NCBI GenBank assembly: GCA_013823625.1
Contig: PNMM01000001.1
Span: 372,001 to 436,000 of the forward strand
Direction of reading: 5' to 3'
Length of the DNA: 64,000 nt
Origin: Microbacterium sp.
GTDB lineage: Bacteria > Actinomycetota > Actinomycetes > Actinomycetales > Microbacteriaceae
Shown here: piece by piece, positions 35,581-44,310 of the stretch
Numbering within the stretch: position 1 is the stretch's first letter
Layout of the letters: each line of letters opens with the position of its first letter
Notes under the pieces: generated by a model
Told to the model about the DNA's origin: nothing
The model's database searches: none
Seen by the model: the letters and a program-made list of their open reading frames with translations, nothing else
Translations under genes and position numbers: made by a program

Positions 35581-36957
35581 ATGTCGACGACGCCTCGCGA
35601 GCTGCCCCGGGCGGTGCGGCCCTTCGCCACCCCGCAGTACCGGCTGTTGGCGTCGGCGCTCGTGCTGTCGCTTCTCGGCACGGGCGTGTGGATCGTCGCC
35701 GTCGTGTGGCAGGTCATCGAGCTCGGCGGCACTCCCGTTGACCTGTCGATCGTGGCGACGGGCGGCAGTATCGGGCTCGTGCTCGCGGTCTTGCTCGGCG
35801 GCGTGGCGGCCGATCGCATTCCGCAGAAGCGCATTCTCACGACGGTCGAGACGGTCAAGGCCCTCTCGATGGCCGCGATCGCGGTGCTCGCGCTGACCGA
35901 CACCATCGAGATCTGGCACCTGGCCGTCGTCTCGCTGTTGCTCGGCATCGCCGACGGATTCTTCTATCCGGCCTACTCGGCATGGCTTCCGGCCCTGCTG
36001 CCGGCCGACGACTTGCTCGCCGCGAACGGCATCGAGGGCGTGCTGCGGCCGTCGCTCATGCAAGCGGCGGGGCCCGCGCTCGCGAGTGCGGCCATCGCCA
36101 TCCTCTCGCCCGGCCTCGGGTTCGCGATTGTCGCGGTCACGCAAGGACTCGGCGCGATCGTGCTTGCTGTCATGCGCACCACGGCGGTTCGGCGTGAGGC
36201 CGATGCCGAGCCCTCGCATCCGCTCGTCGCGGTGTGGGTCGACGTGCGCGACGGCGTGCGCTACATGTTCCGCACGCGGTGGTTGCTCGCGACGCTGCTC
36301 TACTCGGCGTTGCTCGTTCTCGCGATCATGGGGCCCATCGAAGTGCTCTTGCCCTTTGCCGTGCGCGACCAGACCGGGGGCGGTGCCGGAGCATTCGCGC
36401 TCGCCCTCGCGGCATTCGGTGTCGGGGGTGCGCTGGGTTCGCTCGCCGTTGCCTCGATGCGACTGCCGCGTCGCTACCTCACCGTCATGATTGCGGCCTG
36501 GGGCGTCGGATGCGCTCCGCTGGCCATCATCGGCCTTACCGACCAGCTCTGGCTCATGATCGTGGCGCTGTTCATCTGCGGCGTTCTCTTCTCGGGAGCC
36601 ACCGTCATTTGGGGAACGCTGCTGCAGCGGCGCGTGCCGCCCGAGATGCTTGGCCGCGTGTCGAGCCTCGACTTCTTCGTCTCGCTCGCGCTCATGCCGA
36701 TCTCGATGGCCATCGCGGGCCCGGTCGGTGAGCTCATCGGTATTCCCGTGGCGTTCCTCGCCGCGGGGCTGATTCCGGTGGTTCTCGCGGCGCTCACGCT
36801 GCTCATTGCGCGCCTCGGCCCTGACGAGTTGGCGCATCCGTTGACCGATAGCGGAGTGGTCGTGTCGACGCACACCGGGCCGATCGTCACGGGGCCGGGC
36901 GCGGCGAGTGGTCGGCAAGCCCCGGTCGATGAAGAGAACCCCGACCCGCACCCCTAA
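35581..36957 (+). CDS. MFS transporter (drug-exporter type)
   Basis: 458 residues with about twelve hydrophobic segments. GGVAADRIPQKRIL near residue 78 is the MFS loop 2-3 motif (G-x-x-x-D-R-x-x-x-R/K). RRVPPEMLGRVSSLDFFVSL in the C-terminal half is typical of the MFS_3/enterobactin-exporter-like group. It should export a small molecule by proton antiport; substrate unknown. No regulator gene is adjacent. Confidence 0.88.
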   Translation: MSTTPRELPRAVRPFATPQYRLLASALVLSLLGTGVWIVAVVWQVIELGGTPVDLSIVATGGSIGLVLAVLLGGVAADRIPQKRILTTVETVKALSMAAIAVLALTDTIEIWHLAVVSLLLGIADGFFYPAYSAWLPALLPADDLLAANGIEGVLRPSLMQAAGPALASAAIAILSPGLGFAIVAVTQGLGAIVLAVMRTTAVRREADAEPSHPLVAVWVDVRDGVRYMFRTRWLLATLLYSALLVLAIMGPIEVLLPFAVRDQTGGGAGAFALALAAFGVGGALGSLAVASMRLPRRYLTVMIAAWGVGCAPLAIIGLTDQLWLMIVALFICGVLFSGATVIWGTLLQRRVPPEMLGRVSSLDFFVSLALMPISMAIAGPVGELIGIPVAFLAAGLIPVVLAALTLLIARLGPDELAHPLTDSGVVVSTHTGPIVTGPGAASGRQAPVDEENPDPHP

Positions 36958-37141
36958 TCGATGCGCGGCCGTCACCGACCGTTCACGTCGCACAGGCGAT
37001 GGTCGGCTGGCGTGCGGGTGATGCGCGGCTGGCGTGCAGGCGCAGCGGGGGCGGCGGGCGCAGAGTGGGGGCATCCGGTCGAACAGGCTGGGCGGGCTCG
37101 CTCTCGCGGCCCTCATGCACGTTGTCAGAGAAGAGACCTCC

Positions 37142-37540
37142 ATGGCTACCATCGTCGAAACCGCCGTTAGCGCCGGTTCGTTCACCACCCTCGTTGCGGC
37201 CGTTGGCGCCGCCGGCCTCGTCGATACCCTCAACGGTGAAGGCCCCTTCACGGTCTTCGCCCCGACCGACGCCGCGTTCGCCGCTCTGCCCGAGGGCACC
37301 GTCGAGGGCTTGCTCGCCGACATCCCCGCGCTCACCTCGATCCTCACCTTCCATGTCGTGCCGGGTGCCGTGCACGCTGCCGACCTGACCGATGGCCTCA
37401 CGGCCGCCACGGTCAACGGCGCCGAGCTCACGTTCGACCTGAAGGACGGCGTGAAGGTCAACGGCGCGAACGTTGTGACCGCCGACATCGTCTGCGACAA
37501 CGGCGTCATCCACGTCATCGACGCGGTTCTGCTGCCGTAG
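37142..37540 (+). CDS. Fasciclin (FAS1) domain protein
   Basis: 132 residues comprising one FAS1 domain: [52 protein letters not shown] and the closing [19 protein letters not shown]. From the chosen ATG there is no signal peptide, and an upstream in-frame extension (to 37034) does not supply a convincing one. FAS1 proteins are usually exported adhesins, so the location is uncertain. A strong terminator follows. Confidence 0.85.
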   Translation: MATIVETAVSAGSFTTLVAAVGAAGLVDTLNGEGPFTVFAPTDAAFAALPEGTVEGLLADIPALTSILTFHVVPGAVHAADLTDGLTAATVNGAELTFDLKDGVKVNGANVVTADIVCDNGVIHVIDAVLLP

Positions 37541-37553
37541 TTTCTGCTCCACG

Positions 37554-37586
37554 AACGGGGCGGCTCCTTCTTGGAGCCGCCCCGTT
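37554..37586 (+). terminator. Intrinsic terminator after fasciclin gene
   Basis: A perfect 14-base stem (AACGGGGCGGCTCC / GGAGCCGCCCCGTT) with a 5-base loop, followed by CTGCG rather than a long T-run. Confidence 0.85.
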
Positions 37587-37610
37587 CTGCGTGTGCGGTT
37601 GACTAGGGGG

Positions 37611-39161
37611 GTGGATGCCGCCCTCACCGCCCTACTGCGCGCCGACCTGCTCGATGCCGGGTACACCGTTGACCGGCTCCGGCAACTGTGGGGCGACGAA
37701 GCCGACGCGGCTCTTGCTCGAGGTGACCGTGTTCCGGCCCGGCGTGCGCTCGAGGCGCTCGGCGCGGCGGGGGTCGGCACGAGCGCTGTTGGATCTCGTG
37801 AGCAGGGTGCGGCGAGCATCCTGGCCCGCGTCTTTCTGCTCGGCGAGCCCGCACCCGACGATGCGCTGACGACCGCGCTGCCGCGGCTCGGTGCGCAGGG
37901 CGCTCGTGAGCTGGGCCTTGTCGACGACGCCGGGCGGGCCATGCTCGACCTGCGGCCGTACAGCTCGATTGACGCCGGGGGAGCGGTGCAGTGGTTCATT
38001 GCGTCTGACCTTGGCGAGGTGTCGCTCGGCACGGCACTCCCGGCCGATCACGTGCTCGGCGTCGGTGGGGCGTCACTGACGCTCGCGGCTCTGATTCCCA
38101 CCGAGCCGGTCGACTCGGTGCTCGATCTCGGCACGGGCTGTGGCATCCAGTCGCTGCATGCCGCTCGCCACGCTCAGCGCGTCGTCGCGACCGACATCTC
38201 GTCACGGGCGCTCGAGCGTGCGCGACTCACTCTTGCGCTCAATGACGTGACCTCGGTTGAGCTGCGCCTCGGTGACCTGTTCGAACCCGTGGCGGGCGAG
38301 CGGTTCGACCGCATCGTGAGCAACCCGCCCTTTGTCATCACGCCCCGGGTCGAGGGCGTGCCCGTCTATGAGTACCGCGATGGCGGTCGGGTGGGTGACG
38401 CCATCGTCGAGCAGGTCGTGCGAGGCGCGGCCGACCACCTCTCGCCCGGCGGCACGGCGCACCTGCTCGGCAACTGGGAGTACCGCGACGCCATGGGCGG
38501 CGACGGCCTTGCGCGCGTGCGCTCGTGGATCACCGAGGCGGGCCTCGACGGCTGGGTCGTCGAGCGCGAGCGGCAGAGCCCGGCTGAGTACGCCGCCACG
38601 TGGATTCGCGACGGCGGCACGCGCGTGGGCAGCCCCGAGTACGACGAGCTCGCGACCGCGTGGCTCGACGACTTCGCAGCCCGTGGCGTGACGGCCGTGG
38701 GCTTTGGCTATGTCGTGCTACGGCAACCTGTTCGGGCCGACGCTGCTCGTTTCGTGCGCACTGAGGTCATCAATTCGCCGCTCGGTTCTGCCCCGACCGG
38801 CATCGGCGACCACGTGCTCGCGGGCTTTCGCGCCCACGATCGTCTCGCAGCTCTCGACGACACCGCCCTGCTCGCCGAACGACTCTCGGTTGCGGGCGAC
38901 GTCACCGAAGAGCGGCACTACTGGCCAGGAGACGAGAACCCCACCGTCATTCGCCTCCGCCAGGGCGGCGGCTTCGCCCGCACGATTGACGCGGATGCTG
39001 CGCTCGCGGGCCTCGTCGGCGCGAGCGACGGCGAGCTCACGGTGGGGGAGATCATCGGCGCCCTCGCCGACCTGCTCGAGGTCGACGAGGGCGCGCTGCG
39101 TGATGATCTGCTGCCGCGAGTGCGCGAGCTCGTCGTGACGGGGCTGCTCACTCTCGACTGA
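37611..39161 (+). CDS. SAM-dependent methyltransferase with N-terminal DUF7059-like domain
   Basis: 516 residues. The middle holds a Rossmann methyltransferase: VLDLGTGCGIQSLHAARHA (motif I), ATDISSRALERARLT, and the catalytic NPPF in IVSNPPFVITP, which is typical of N- or glutamine-directed methyltransferases of the PrmC/RsmC type. An N-terminal helical domain of about 120 residues and a C-terminal winged-helix-like part flank it. TTGACT at 37599-37604 stands six bases before the GTG, and AGGGGG abuts the start. It is convergent with the ABC operon, four bases apart. Confidence 0.8.
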   Translation: MDAALTALLRADLLDAGYTVDRLRQLWGDEADAALARGDRVPARRALEALGAAGVGTSAVGSREQGAASILARVFLLGEPAPDDALTTALPRLGAQGARELGLVDDAGRAMLDLRPYSSIDAGGAVQWFIASDLGEVSLGTALPADHVLGVGGASLTLAALIPTEPVDSVLDLGTGCGIQSLHAARHAQRVVATDISSRALERARLTLALNDVTSVELRLGDLFEPVAGERFDRIVSNPPFVITPRVEGVPVYEYRDGGRVGDAIVEQVVRGAADHLSPGGTAHLLGNWEYRDAMGGDGLARVRSWITEAGLDGWVVERERQSPAEYAATWIRDGGTRVGSPEYDELATAWLDDFAARGVTAVGFGYVVLRQPVRADAARFVRTEVINSPLGSAPTGIGDHVLAGFRAHDRLAALDDTALLAERLSVAGDVTEERHYWPGDENPTVIRLRQGGGFARTIDADAALAGLVGASDGELTVGEIIGALADLLEVDEGALRDDLLPRVRELVVTGLLTLD

Positions 39162-39165
39162 CGGC

Positions 39166-39933
39166 TCAGCCCGACGTGGTGGCTCGCCGCAGGATGAGCC
39201 AGGCGGCGAGGGCGCATAACGCCGTGATGATGAGGCTCCACGCCGCAGCACCCAGCACACCCGCCCACACGAAGAACTCGCCCACCTGGGGCCACGCGTT
39301 CAGCCACGTGACGAGAGCGGCGCCGCCGATTCCGGCGAAGACCAGCGTGCCCCAGAAGACGTACATGCCCATGGCCTTCCACCGCACATAGACCGAGGCG
39401 GTCGCTGCGCCGATCGAGAAGAACAACAGGAACGCCAGCAAGCTCAGGGCGAAGCCTTCCCACCAGGTCGCTTGCCACAGTTCGTCGGTCGTGAAGAAGC
39501 TGTGGCCGATGCCCCAGCCCCCCGTGGCGCGTTCGATGAGCGACGCGATGACCAACAGTGCTGAGTAACCGATCGAGAGTATGACGGCAAACACTCCGAA
39601 GCCGAGCACGAAGTCGCGTCGCGTGCTGCCGTAGCCGAGCGCGAGCGGAAACGCTTGGTTCACACTCTGCACCGCGACGACGAGCATATAGATGAACAGA
39701 AACAGCACGCCGCCATTGACCGACGCCGCCATCTCGCCGTCTTCGGGGATGCTCGCCCGCACGATGCTCCAGATCGCTAGGTTCATCAGAAACACGACGC
39801 CGAGAATCAGCAGGGGTGTGTAGATCGCTGTCCAAGGGTTGGCGAACAAGAGCCGCACAACGGTGCCGACTCGCGTCAGGAGAGGGCGGGGCGTGGTCGA
39901 CAGCAGTTCGGCTGTCATCGTGGTCGCGGTCAT
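39166..39933 (-). CDS. ABC transporter permease (ABC-2-like)
   Basis: 255 residues with six hydrophobic segments, for example PWTAIYTPLLILGVVFLMNL, VFAVILSIGYSALLVIASLI and AAAWSLIITALCALAAWLIL. It overlaps the ATPase gene upstream by four bases, so the two form one transporter. With the YtrA-type GntR regulator this is the common GntR-ABC arrangement, often involved in response to cell-wall-active compounds. The exported substrate cannot be told. Confidence 0.8.
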   Translation of the reverse strand: MTATTMTAELLSTTPRPLLTRVGTVVRLLFANPWTAIYTPLLILGVVFLMNLAIWSIVRASIPEDGEMAASVNGGVLFLFIYMLVVAVQSVNQAFPLALGYGSTRRDFVLGFGVFAVILSIGYSALLVIASLIERATGGWGIGHSFFTTDELWQATWWEGFALSLLAFLLFFSIGAATASVYVRWKAMGMYVFWGTLVFAGIGGAALVTWLNAWPQVGEFFVWAGVLGAAAWSLIITALCALAAWLILRRATTSG

Positions 39934-40823
39934 CGCGAGACCTCCTCGTGGTCGGTCGGGGCGCCGCCCGTTTGACGAATGATGAGCTGTTGCAGAGACA
40001 CCGGCCCCACCTCCAGGCCCGCGGCGGCCGCAGCTCGCGAAACCTGCTCGGTGATGCCCGCGACGGTCGCGCTGACGAATCCGCCCAAGTGCTCGCGGTG
40101 AATGACGTCGAGGCCCGCGACCGCTTTCTCGACGGCCTCGGCCGGGCCGGCGATGGTGGCGGCGTGGGCGCGGAGGGCATCCACGGGGGAATCAATGAGG
40201 ATGCGCCCGCTGTCGATCACGAGCACGTTCTCAAGCAGGGCGGCGACTTCGTCAATGAGATGCGTCGACAGAATGATCGTGCGCGGGTGCGCGGCATAGT
40301 CGGCGAGCAATCGGTCGTAGAAGTTCTGCCGGGCGATGGCGTCGAGTCCTAGGTAGGGCTCGTCAAAGATCGTGATGGGCGCGCGTGACGCGAGGCCGAC
40401 GATGATGCCCACGCTCGAGAGTTGCCCGCGCGAGAGCTTCTTGATCTTGCGGTCAAGCGGAAGCCGAAACTCGGTCGCGAGCTCGTGCGCGAACTCCGAG
40501 TCCCAGTGCGGAAAGAACCCGGGAGCCGCGGCGAAGACGTGCTTCGGCTTGAAGTCGTCGGGGTACCGCTGGCTCTCTTTGATGAAGCATGTGTGCTGCA
40601 GCACGGCGGGGTTTTCCACGGGGTTGCCGCCCGCGACCGACACGGTGCCGCTCGTCGCGAACTCTTGACCCGTGAGTAGGTGCATGAGCGTGGTCTTGCC
40701 GGCGCCGTTGCGGCCGAGCAGACCCGTAATGGTGTTGCGCGCGATCGAGAAGTCGACGCTGTCAACGGCCGTGATGCCGCGATAACGCTTCGTGAGGCCG
40801 CGCGCCTCGACGATGGTCGTCAT
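39930..40823 (-). CDS. ABC transporter ATP-binding protein
   Basis: 297 residues. Walker A is GLLGRNGAGKTTLMHLLTG, the signature is KLSRGQLSSVG (degenerate from LSGGQ), and Walker B is ITIFDEPYLGLDA, followed by the H-loop ILSTHLIDEVA. It energises the adjacent permease. Its start overlaps the stop of the GntR gene. Confidence 0.92.
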   Translation of the reverse strand: MTTIVEARGLTKRYRGITAVDSVDFSIARNTITGLLGRNGAGKTTLMHLLTGQEFATSGTVSVAGGNPVENPAVLQHTCFIKESQRYPDDFKPKHVFAAAPGFFPHWDSEFAHELATEFRLPLDRKIKKLSRGQLSSVGIIVGLASRAPITIFDEPYLGLDAIARQNFYDRLLADYAAHPRTIILSTHLIDEVAALLENVLVIDSGRILIDSPVDALRAHAATIAGPAEAVEKAVAGLDVIHREHLGGFVSATVAGITEQVSRAAAAAGLEVGPVSLQQLIIRQTGGAPTDHEEVSR

Positions 40824-41176
40824 GAGGTGGATTCCTTTCGGATGAGATCGATGAGCGCGTCAGCGCCAAGGCCGAGGGCGGCGCCCTCCGCCAGCAGGGG
40901 CTGCACGTACTCGGTGGTGAAGCGGGCCCGACGATCGCTGATCAGGCGGTCGCGGGCGCCGTCGGCAACGAACATGCCGATGCCGCGTCGCTTGTAGAGC
41001 ACGCCGGCGTCGACGAGAAGGGTGATGCCCTTGAGCGCCGTGGCCGGGTTGATGCGGTGAAACGCCGCAAACTCATTGATCGACGGAACCTGCTCGCCCT
41101 CGGGGAGTGAGCCGTCGATGATCTGTCGTTCGATGAGTGCGGCGATCTGGAGGAAGATCGGTCGACCGTCGTCCAC
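40820..41176 (-). CDS. GntR-family regulator, YtrA subfamily
   Basis: 118 residues. The winged helix begins PIFLQIAALIERQIIDGSLP and includes VPSINEFAAFHRINPATALK and GVLYKRRGIGMFV. The short C-terminal part lacks a large effector domain, as in the YtrA group. It should repress its own operon through the palindrome just upstream of its start. AAGGAGG precedes the GTG. Confidence 0.92.
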   Translation of the reverse strand: MDDGRPIFLQIAALIERQIIDGSLPEGEQVPSINEFAAFHRINPATALKGITLLVDAGVLYKRRGIGMFVADGARDRLISDRRARFTTEYVQPLLAEGAALGLGADALIDLIRKESTS

Positions 41177-41197
41177 GCGAGCCTCCTTTCTGTATTG

Positions 41198-41215
41198 GTT
41201 ACTTAGTCAAGTAAC
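41198..41215. promoter_or_regulatory. GntR operator palindrome
   Basis: GTTACTT-AGTC-AAGTAAC is a perfect inverted repeat with flanking GG/TAACC. It lies 22 bases upstream of the GntR start, in otherwise GC-rich DNA, and contains a TTGACT (-35-like) on the minus strand. Confidence 0.75.
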
Positions 41216-41318
41216 TAACCAGAGAACCGGAGTGCTGTCAAGTGGATGCTCGCGCGGCCGTGCTCGATGCGCGAGTGTCGCGCGCTCGGGCCAGTGGGCT
41301 CGGGTCAGCGCGCTCGGG

Positions 41319-42125
41319 TCAGCGGGCTCGGCGGCGCCAGTCGGGCACGGTGAGCAGAATCGCCGCCGCGCTCAGGGCCACGCCCGTGAGCCCGAAGGCG
41401 AGAGCTGCTGCGCTCTGCGCTCCGCTTGTGGCCACGGCAAGGTCGTCAGCCAGGCTGATGCCCATCGAGAAGTAGGCGGGGAGCGATGCGATGACGATGG
41501 CGCTTCCGGCGATGCAGGCGAGGGCGAGCATCCGTTGCCAGGTCAGCAGTTGGTCGGCAGACAGCGACGGGAGAATCGCGATGAGCGCAACCCCCACCAC
41601 GACGGCGAGCGAGAGCACCACCCAGATCGTGAGCGCAACGGTGAAGGCGACGCGCGAGACCGTGCCCCACGCCGCGTAGATCTCATCGAGAGTCAGCGCC
41701 CCCTGTGCAATCGCGAGAGGCTGCGCGACGGTCACGACGTACACGCCGAAGCCGATGAGGGCGATCAGCCCCACGGCGGCCGCGAGGCCGACACTGCGAC
41801 GCAGGCGGCGGTCGGCACGCGGCACGGTGTCGTCGTCAGGAAAGATGATGCGTTGCTGCGGCACGATCGGCTCGGCCGCGTCGGGGCTTGCTGTGCGGTC
41901 GGCGGGCGTCATGCCATCGAGGCTCGTCATGAGCCCGCCCGAGCCAACCCGGCGAATACCGCGCACGACAGCCGCGGCATTGAACGCGCCGCCGACGAGG
42001 ATGAGGGCCAGCGCGAGCCACAGCAGCACGGGTGTGCCGCTCGCGACGAACGACCCCACGAGCGCCACCGGCACGAGGAACAAGCACGTCAAGCCCCAGC
42101 GGAACAGTTGACCGGTCGAGCGCAC
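41319..42125 (-). CDS. Integral membrane protein of unknown function
   Basis: 268 residues with six hydrophobic segments (for example TPVLLWLALALILVGGAFNA, VGLAAAVGLIALIGFGVYVV, VAFTVALTIWVVLSLAVVVG). An acidic cytoplasmic stretch lies between the second and third. No family was recognised. AAGGAGA on the minus strand supports the GTG start. The 140 bases between it and the GntR gene have no ORF but contain repeated GCGCTCGGGTCAGCG-like units around 41290-41325. Confidence 0.6.
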   Translation of the reverse strand: MRSTGQLFRWGLTCLFLVPVALVGSFVASGTPVLLWLALALILVGGAFNAAAVVRGIRRVGSGGLMTSLDGMTPADRTASPDAAEPIVPQQRIIFPDDDTVPRADRRLRRSVGLAAAVGLIALIGFGVYVVTVAQPLAIAQGALTLDEIYAAWGTVSRVAFTVALTIWVVLSLAVVVGVALIAILPSLSADQLLTWQRMLALACIAGSAIVIASLPAYFSMGISLADDLAVATSGAQSAAALAFGLTGVALSAAAILLTVPDWRRRAR

Positions 42126-42259
42126 GGCGTCTCCTTCACATCACGTGTCGTGGTGGGGCCACCTTATCCACCCACGCCCTGCAGCACCGACGAGCCGGAG
42201 CCGAAGCTCGCTCTGCGACCACACCGGCGAGGCAGCACCAGAGTCGCCACGCGACCTCG

Positions 42260-42265
42260 TAGCCT
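42260..42265 (+). promoter_or_regulatory. -10 hexamer TAGCCT, leaderless geometry
   Basis: TAGCCT ends six bases before GTG 42272. Confidence 0.5.
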
Positions 42266-42271
42266 CACGAG

Positions 42272-43132
42272 GTGCGTGACTACGGCGATGACGTGCTATC
42301 CGGCGATTGGCGTGCGGTGGGGCGCACGGTCGTGACCGAACGGCACGCTGAACTCGACCTCGTGGTCGAGCTGCCCGAGGGCGGCGCGGGCGGCGACAAC
42401 TCCGGCGGGTTTGTCGGGGCCGTCGTGCGCGTCGACGCCGGCAACGTGCACCTCGAAGACCGGCACGGCCGGGTGCGCGTGTTTCCGCTCGGAGCAGGCT
42501 TTCTCGTCGACGGCGAGCCCGTGCGACTCATCGCGCGCGTCGTCACTGCGGCACCCACGACCCGCGCGCGCACGGCGAGTGGCTCGTTTGCGGTGGCGGA
42601 TGCTCCCGCCCGAGTCGCTCGTGCCAGCCGCATTTGGGTCGAAGGTCGGCACGATGCCGAGCTCGTCGAACAGGTGTGGGGCGACGATCTGCGGCTCGAG
42701 GGGGTCGTGGTCGAGCAACTCGAGGGCGTCGACCACTTGGCCGAGATGCTCGTCGAGTTCGGCCCCGCGAATGGTCGCCGGGTCGGAGTGCTCGTCGACC
42801 ACTGGGTGCCCGGCTCGAAAGAGACGCGACTGGCCGAAGAAGCGCTCGCGCGGGTGGATGCTCGCCACGTGCTCGTCGTCGGGCATCCGTTCATCGACAT
42901 TTGGCAAGCAGTGAGCCCTGCTGTTGTCGGCATCGAGGCCTGGCCCGACGTTCCGCGCGCCGAAGACTTCAAGACAGGCACGTGTCGTGCTCTCGGCTGG
43001 CCGCACGAGACCGTGGCCGATCGGGCAGCCGCGTGGCAGCGTATTCGCGGCCGGGTGCGCAGTTATGCCGATCTTGAACCCGCGCTGCTCGGCCGGGTTG
43101 AGCAGCTCATCGACTTCGTGACGGCCGAATAG
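42272..43132 (+). CDS. DUF3097 domain protein
   Basis: 286 residues matching the actinobacterial DUF3097 family: GFVGAVVRVDAGNVHLEDRH, SRIWVEGRHDAELVEQVWGD, GVLVDHWVPGSKETRLAEEA and HVLVVGHPFIDIWQAV. The middle part (VEGRHDAE followed by LVDHWVPGSKE) has the look of a Toprim-like fold with acidic metal-binding residues. The role is unknown; the family is highly conserved in the phylum. Confidence 0.88.
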   Translation: MRDYGDDVLSGDWRAVGRTVVTERHAELDLVVELPEGGAGGDNSGGFVGAVVRVDAGNVHLEDRHGRVRVFPLGAGFLVDGEPVRLIARVVTAAPTTRARTASGSFAVADAPARVARASRIWVEGRHDAELVEQVWGDDLRLEGVVVEQLEGVDHLAEMLVEFGPANGRRVGVLVDHWVPGSKETRLAEEALARVDARHVLVVGHPFIDIWQAVSPAVVGIEAWPDVPRAEDFKTGTCRALGWPHETVADRAAAWQRIRGRVRSYADLEPALLGRVEQLIDFVTAE

Positions 43133-43183
43133 CGGCGCCGTCGCCCGAGAAGCGCGGGCGACATAGTGGGCTCGAATGACGAA

Positions 43184-43212
43184 AGCCGCCCCACGTCATC
43201 GGGGGGGCGGCT
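43184..43212. terminator. Bidirectional terminator between DUF3097 and cspA
   Basis: AGCCGCCCC and GGGGCGGCT form a 9-base stem. On the minus strand it is followed by TTTCGTC, making it the likely cspA terminator; it can also stop the plus-strand gene. Confidence 0.8.
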
Positions 43213-43254
43213 CTCGTGTGTCAACTCGGGCGAACCCGAGAAGACGAGGGAGTA

Positions 43255-43458
43255 CTAGAGCGGGCGGATGTTCTCGGCCTGCAGACCCTTGGGGCCCTGC
43301 GCGACGTCGAATTCGACCTTCTGGTTCTCGTCGAGCGAACGGTAGCCGTTCGACTGGATGGCGGAGAAGTGCGCGAACACGTCGGCGCTTCCGTCATCGG
43401 GGGTGATGAAACCGAAACCCTTTTCGGCGTTGAACCACTTAACAGTGCCTGTCGTCAT
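43255..43458 (-). CDS. cspA: Cold-shock protein (CspA family)
   Basis: 67 residues: [20 protein letters not shown] with RNP1 KGFGFI, then VFAHFSAI as RNP2 and the closing [14 protein letters not shown]. It binds single-stranded RNA/DNA and acts as an RNA chaperone. AAGGAG precedes the ATG at 43458. The region upstream on the minus strand is an unusually AT-rich leader with a palindrome, consistent with post-transcriptional control of such genes. Confidence 0.95.
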   Translation of the reverse strand: MTTGTVKWFNAEKGFGFITPDDGSADVFAHFSAIQSNGYRSLDENQKVEFDVAQGPKGLQAENIRPL

Positions 43459-43482
43459 TGCTGACTCCTTGTTACTCACGGA

Positions 43483-43499
43483 GTTTCGACTGTCGAAAC
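43483..43499. promoter_or_regulatory. Palindrome in the cspA leader
   Basis: GTTTCGAC-T-GTCGAAAC is a perfect 8-base inverted repeat with a single-base centre, 25 bases upstream of the cspA start. A second TTCGACTGG-like copy follows. It could be an operator or an mRNA hairpin. The rest of 43500-43716 has no gene; TATAGA near 43530 on the minus strand is a possible -10. Confidence 0.5.
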
Positions 43500-43716
43500 C
43501 ACCAGTCGAACCACTCATGAATCCTGCTCTATACGAGAGCACGTACTGCTTGCACCGCACGTTCGGACCGCCGAGGCGTATCAACTTCACTGCTGACAGT
43601 ACTGCACGGTGCAGACATCGGCGCCATCCTTCACCGAGTTGTTACACGAGTTCTCCACAGCCTCTACAGAACATGCGGCCTTACTGTGGTGCTCCCCACA
43701 TACAGGAGAGACCCCC

Positions 43717-44301
43717 ATGAGCTTCTTCGACCGAATCTTTGGCGCTCCGACGCCCGAGCCGCAGCCCCGCAGCGCCGGCGTGCGCGGCGATGACGAGCGC
43801 GCCGTTGAGCGCTACCGCTACTTGCTGCAGACGGCCCCGCCCGAGACGATCGAGCAGGTGCACGCCGAGGCCTTTGAGAAGCTCACTCCCGAACAGCGTC
43901 GCCTCGTGTTCGACGAGATGTCGCGCACGGCCCCCGCGGGTGAAGCGCCCGCCGACGATCAGCCGGCCACCCTTGCCCGCGCGGCCACGCGCTCAGAACT
44001 GCGCCAACCCGGAACCATGGAGCGCTCGCTCGGCGGGCCCTCGTTCGGCCAAATGGTGGGCGCGTCACTGCTCGGAACCGTCGCCGGTTACGTCATCGGT
44101 TCGGCACTCGCGAGTGCCTTCTTGCCGCCCATGGATGCCGGTGTCACCGACGCCGGAGCGGGCGATGCGGGCGCCGATGCGGGTGCCGACACGGGCGCAG
44201 GAGACATGGGCGCTGACGCGGGTGCCGCCGATGCCGGCGGCTTCGACGCCGGAGGGTTTGACGGCGGCGGGTTCGGCGACTTCGGCGACTTCGGGTTCTA
44301 G
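43717..44301 (+). CDS. Acidic Gly/Ala/Asp-rich membrane-associated protein
   Basis: 194 residues. The N-terminus MSFFDRIFG is followed by a helical domain containing DERAVERYRYLLQTAPPETI and EAFEKLTPEQRRLVFDEMS. A glycine-rich hydrophobic segment (MVGASLLGTVAGYVIGSALA) comes next, then a long low-complexity tail of Asp/Ala/Gly repeats ending FGDFGDFGF. The helical part recalls cation-binding DUF2076-like proteins, but I cannot assign it firmly. GGAG lies before the ATG. Confidence 0.6.
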   Translation: MSFFDRIFGAPTPEPQPRSAGVRGDDERAVERYRYLLQTAPPETIEQVHAEAFEKLTPEQRRLVFDEMSRTAPAGEAPADDQPATLARAATRSELRQPGTMERSLGGPSFGQMVGASLLGTVAGYVIGSALASAFLPPMDAGVTDAGAGDAGADAGADTGAGDMGADAGAADAGGFDAGGFDGGGFGDFGDFGF

Positions 44302-44310
44302 GCGCTCACG

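Noticed and set aside
37034-37141. Longer fasciclin start with a signal peptide
   Set aside because: The upstream in-frame sequence is Arg/Gly-rich without a proper hydrophobic core or cleavage site, and the inner ATG fits the domain start.
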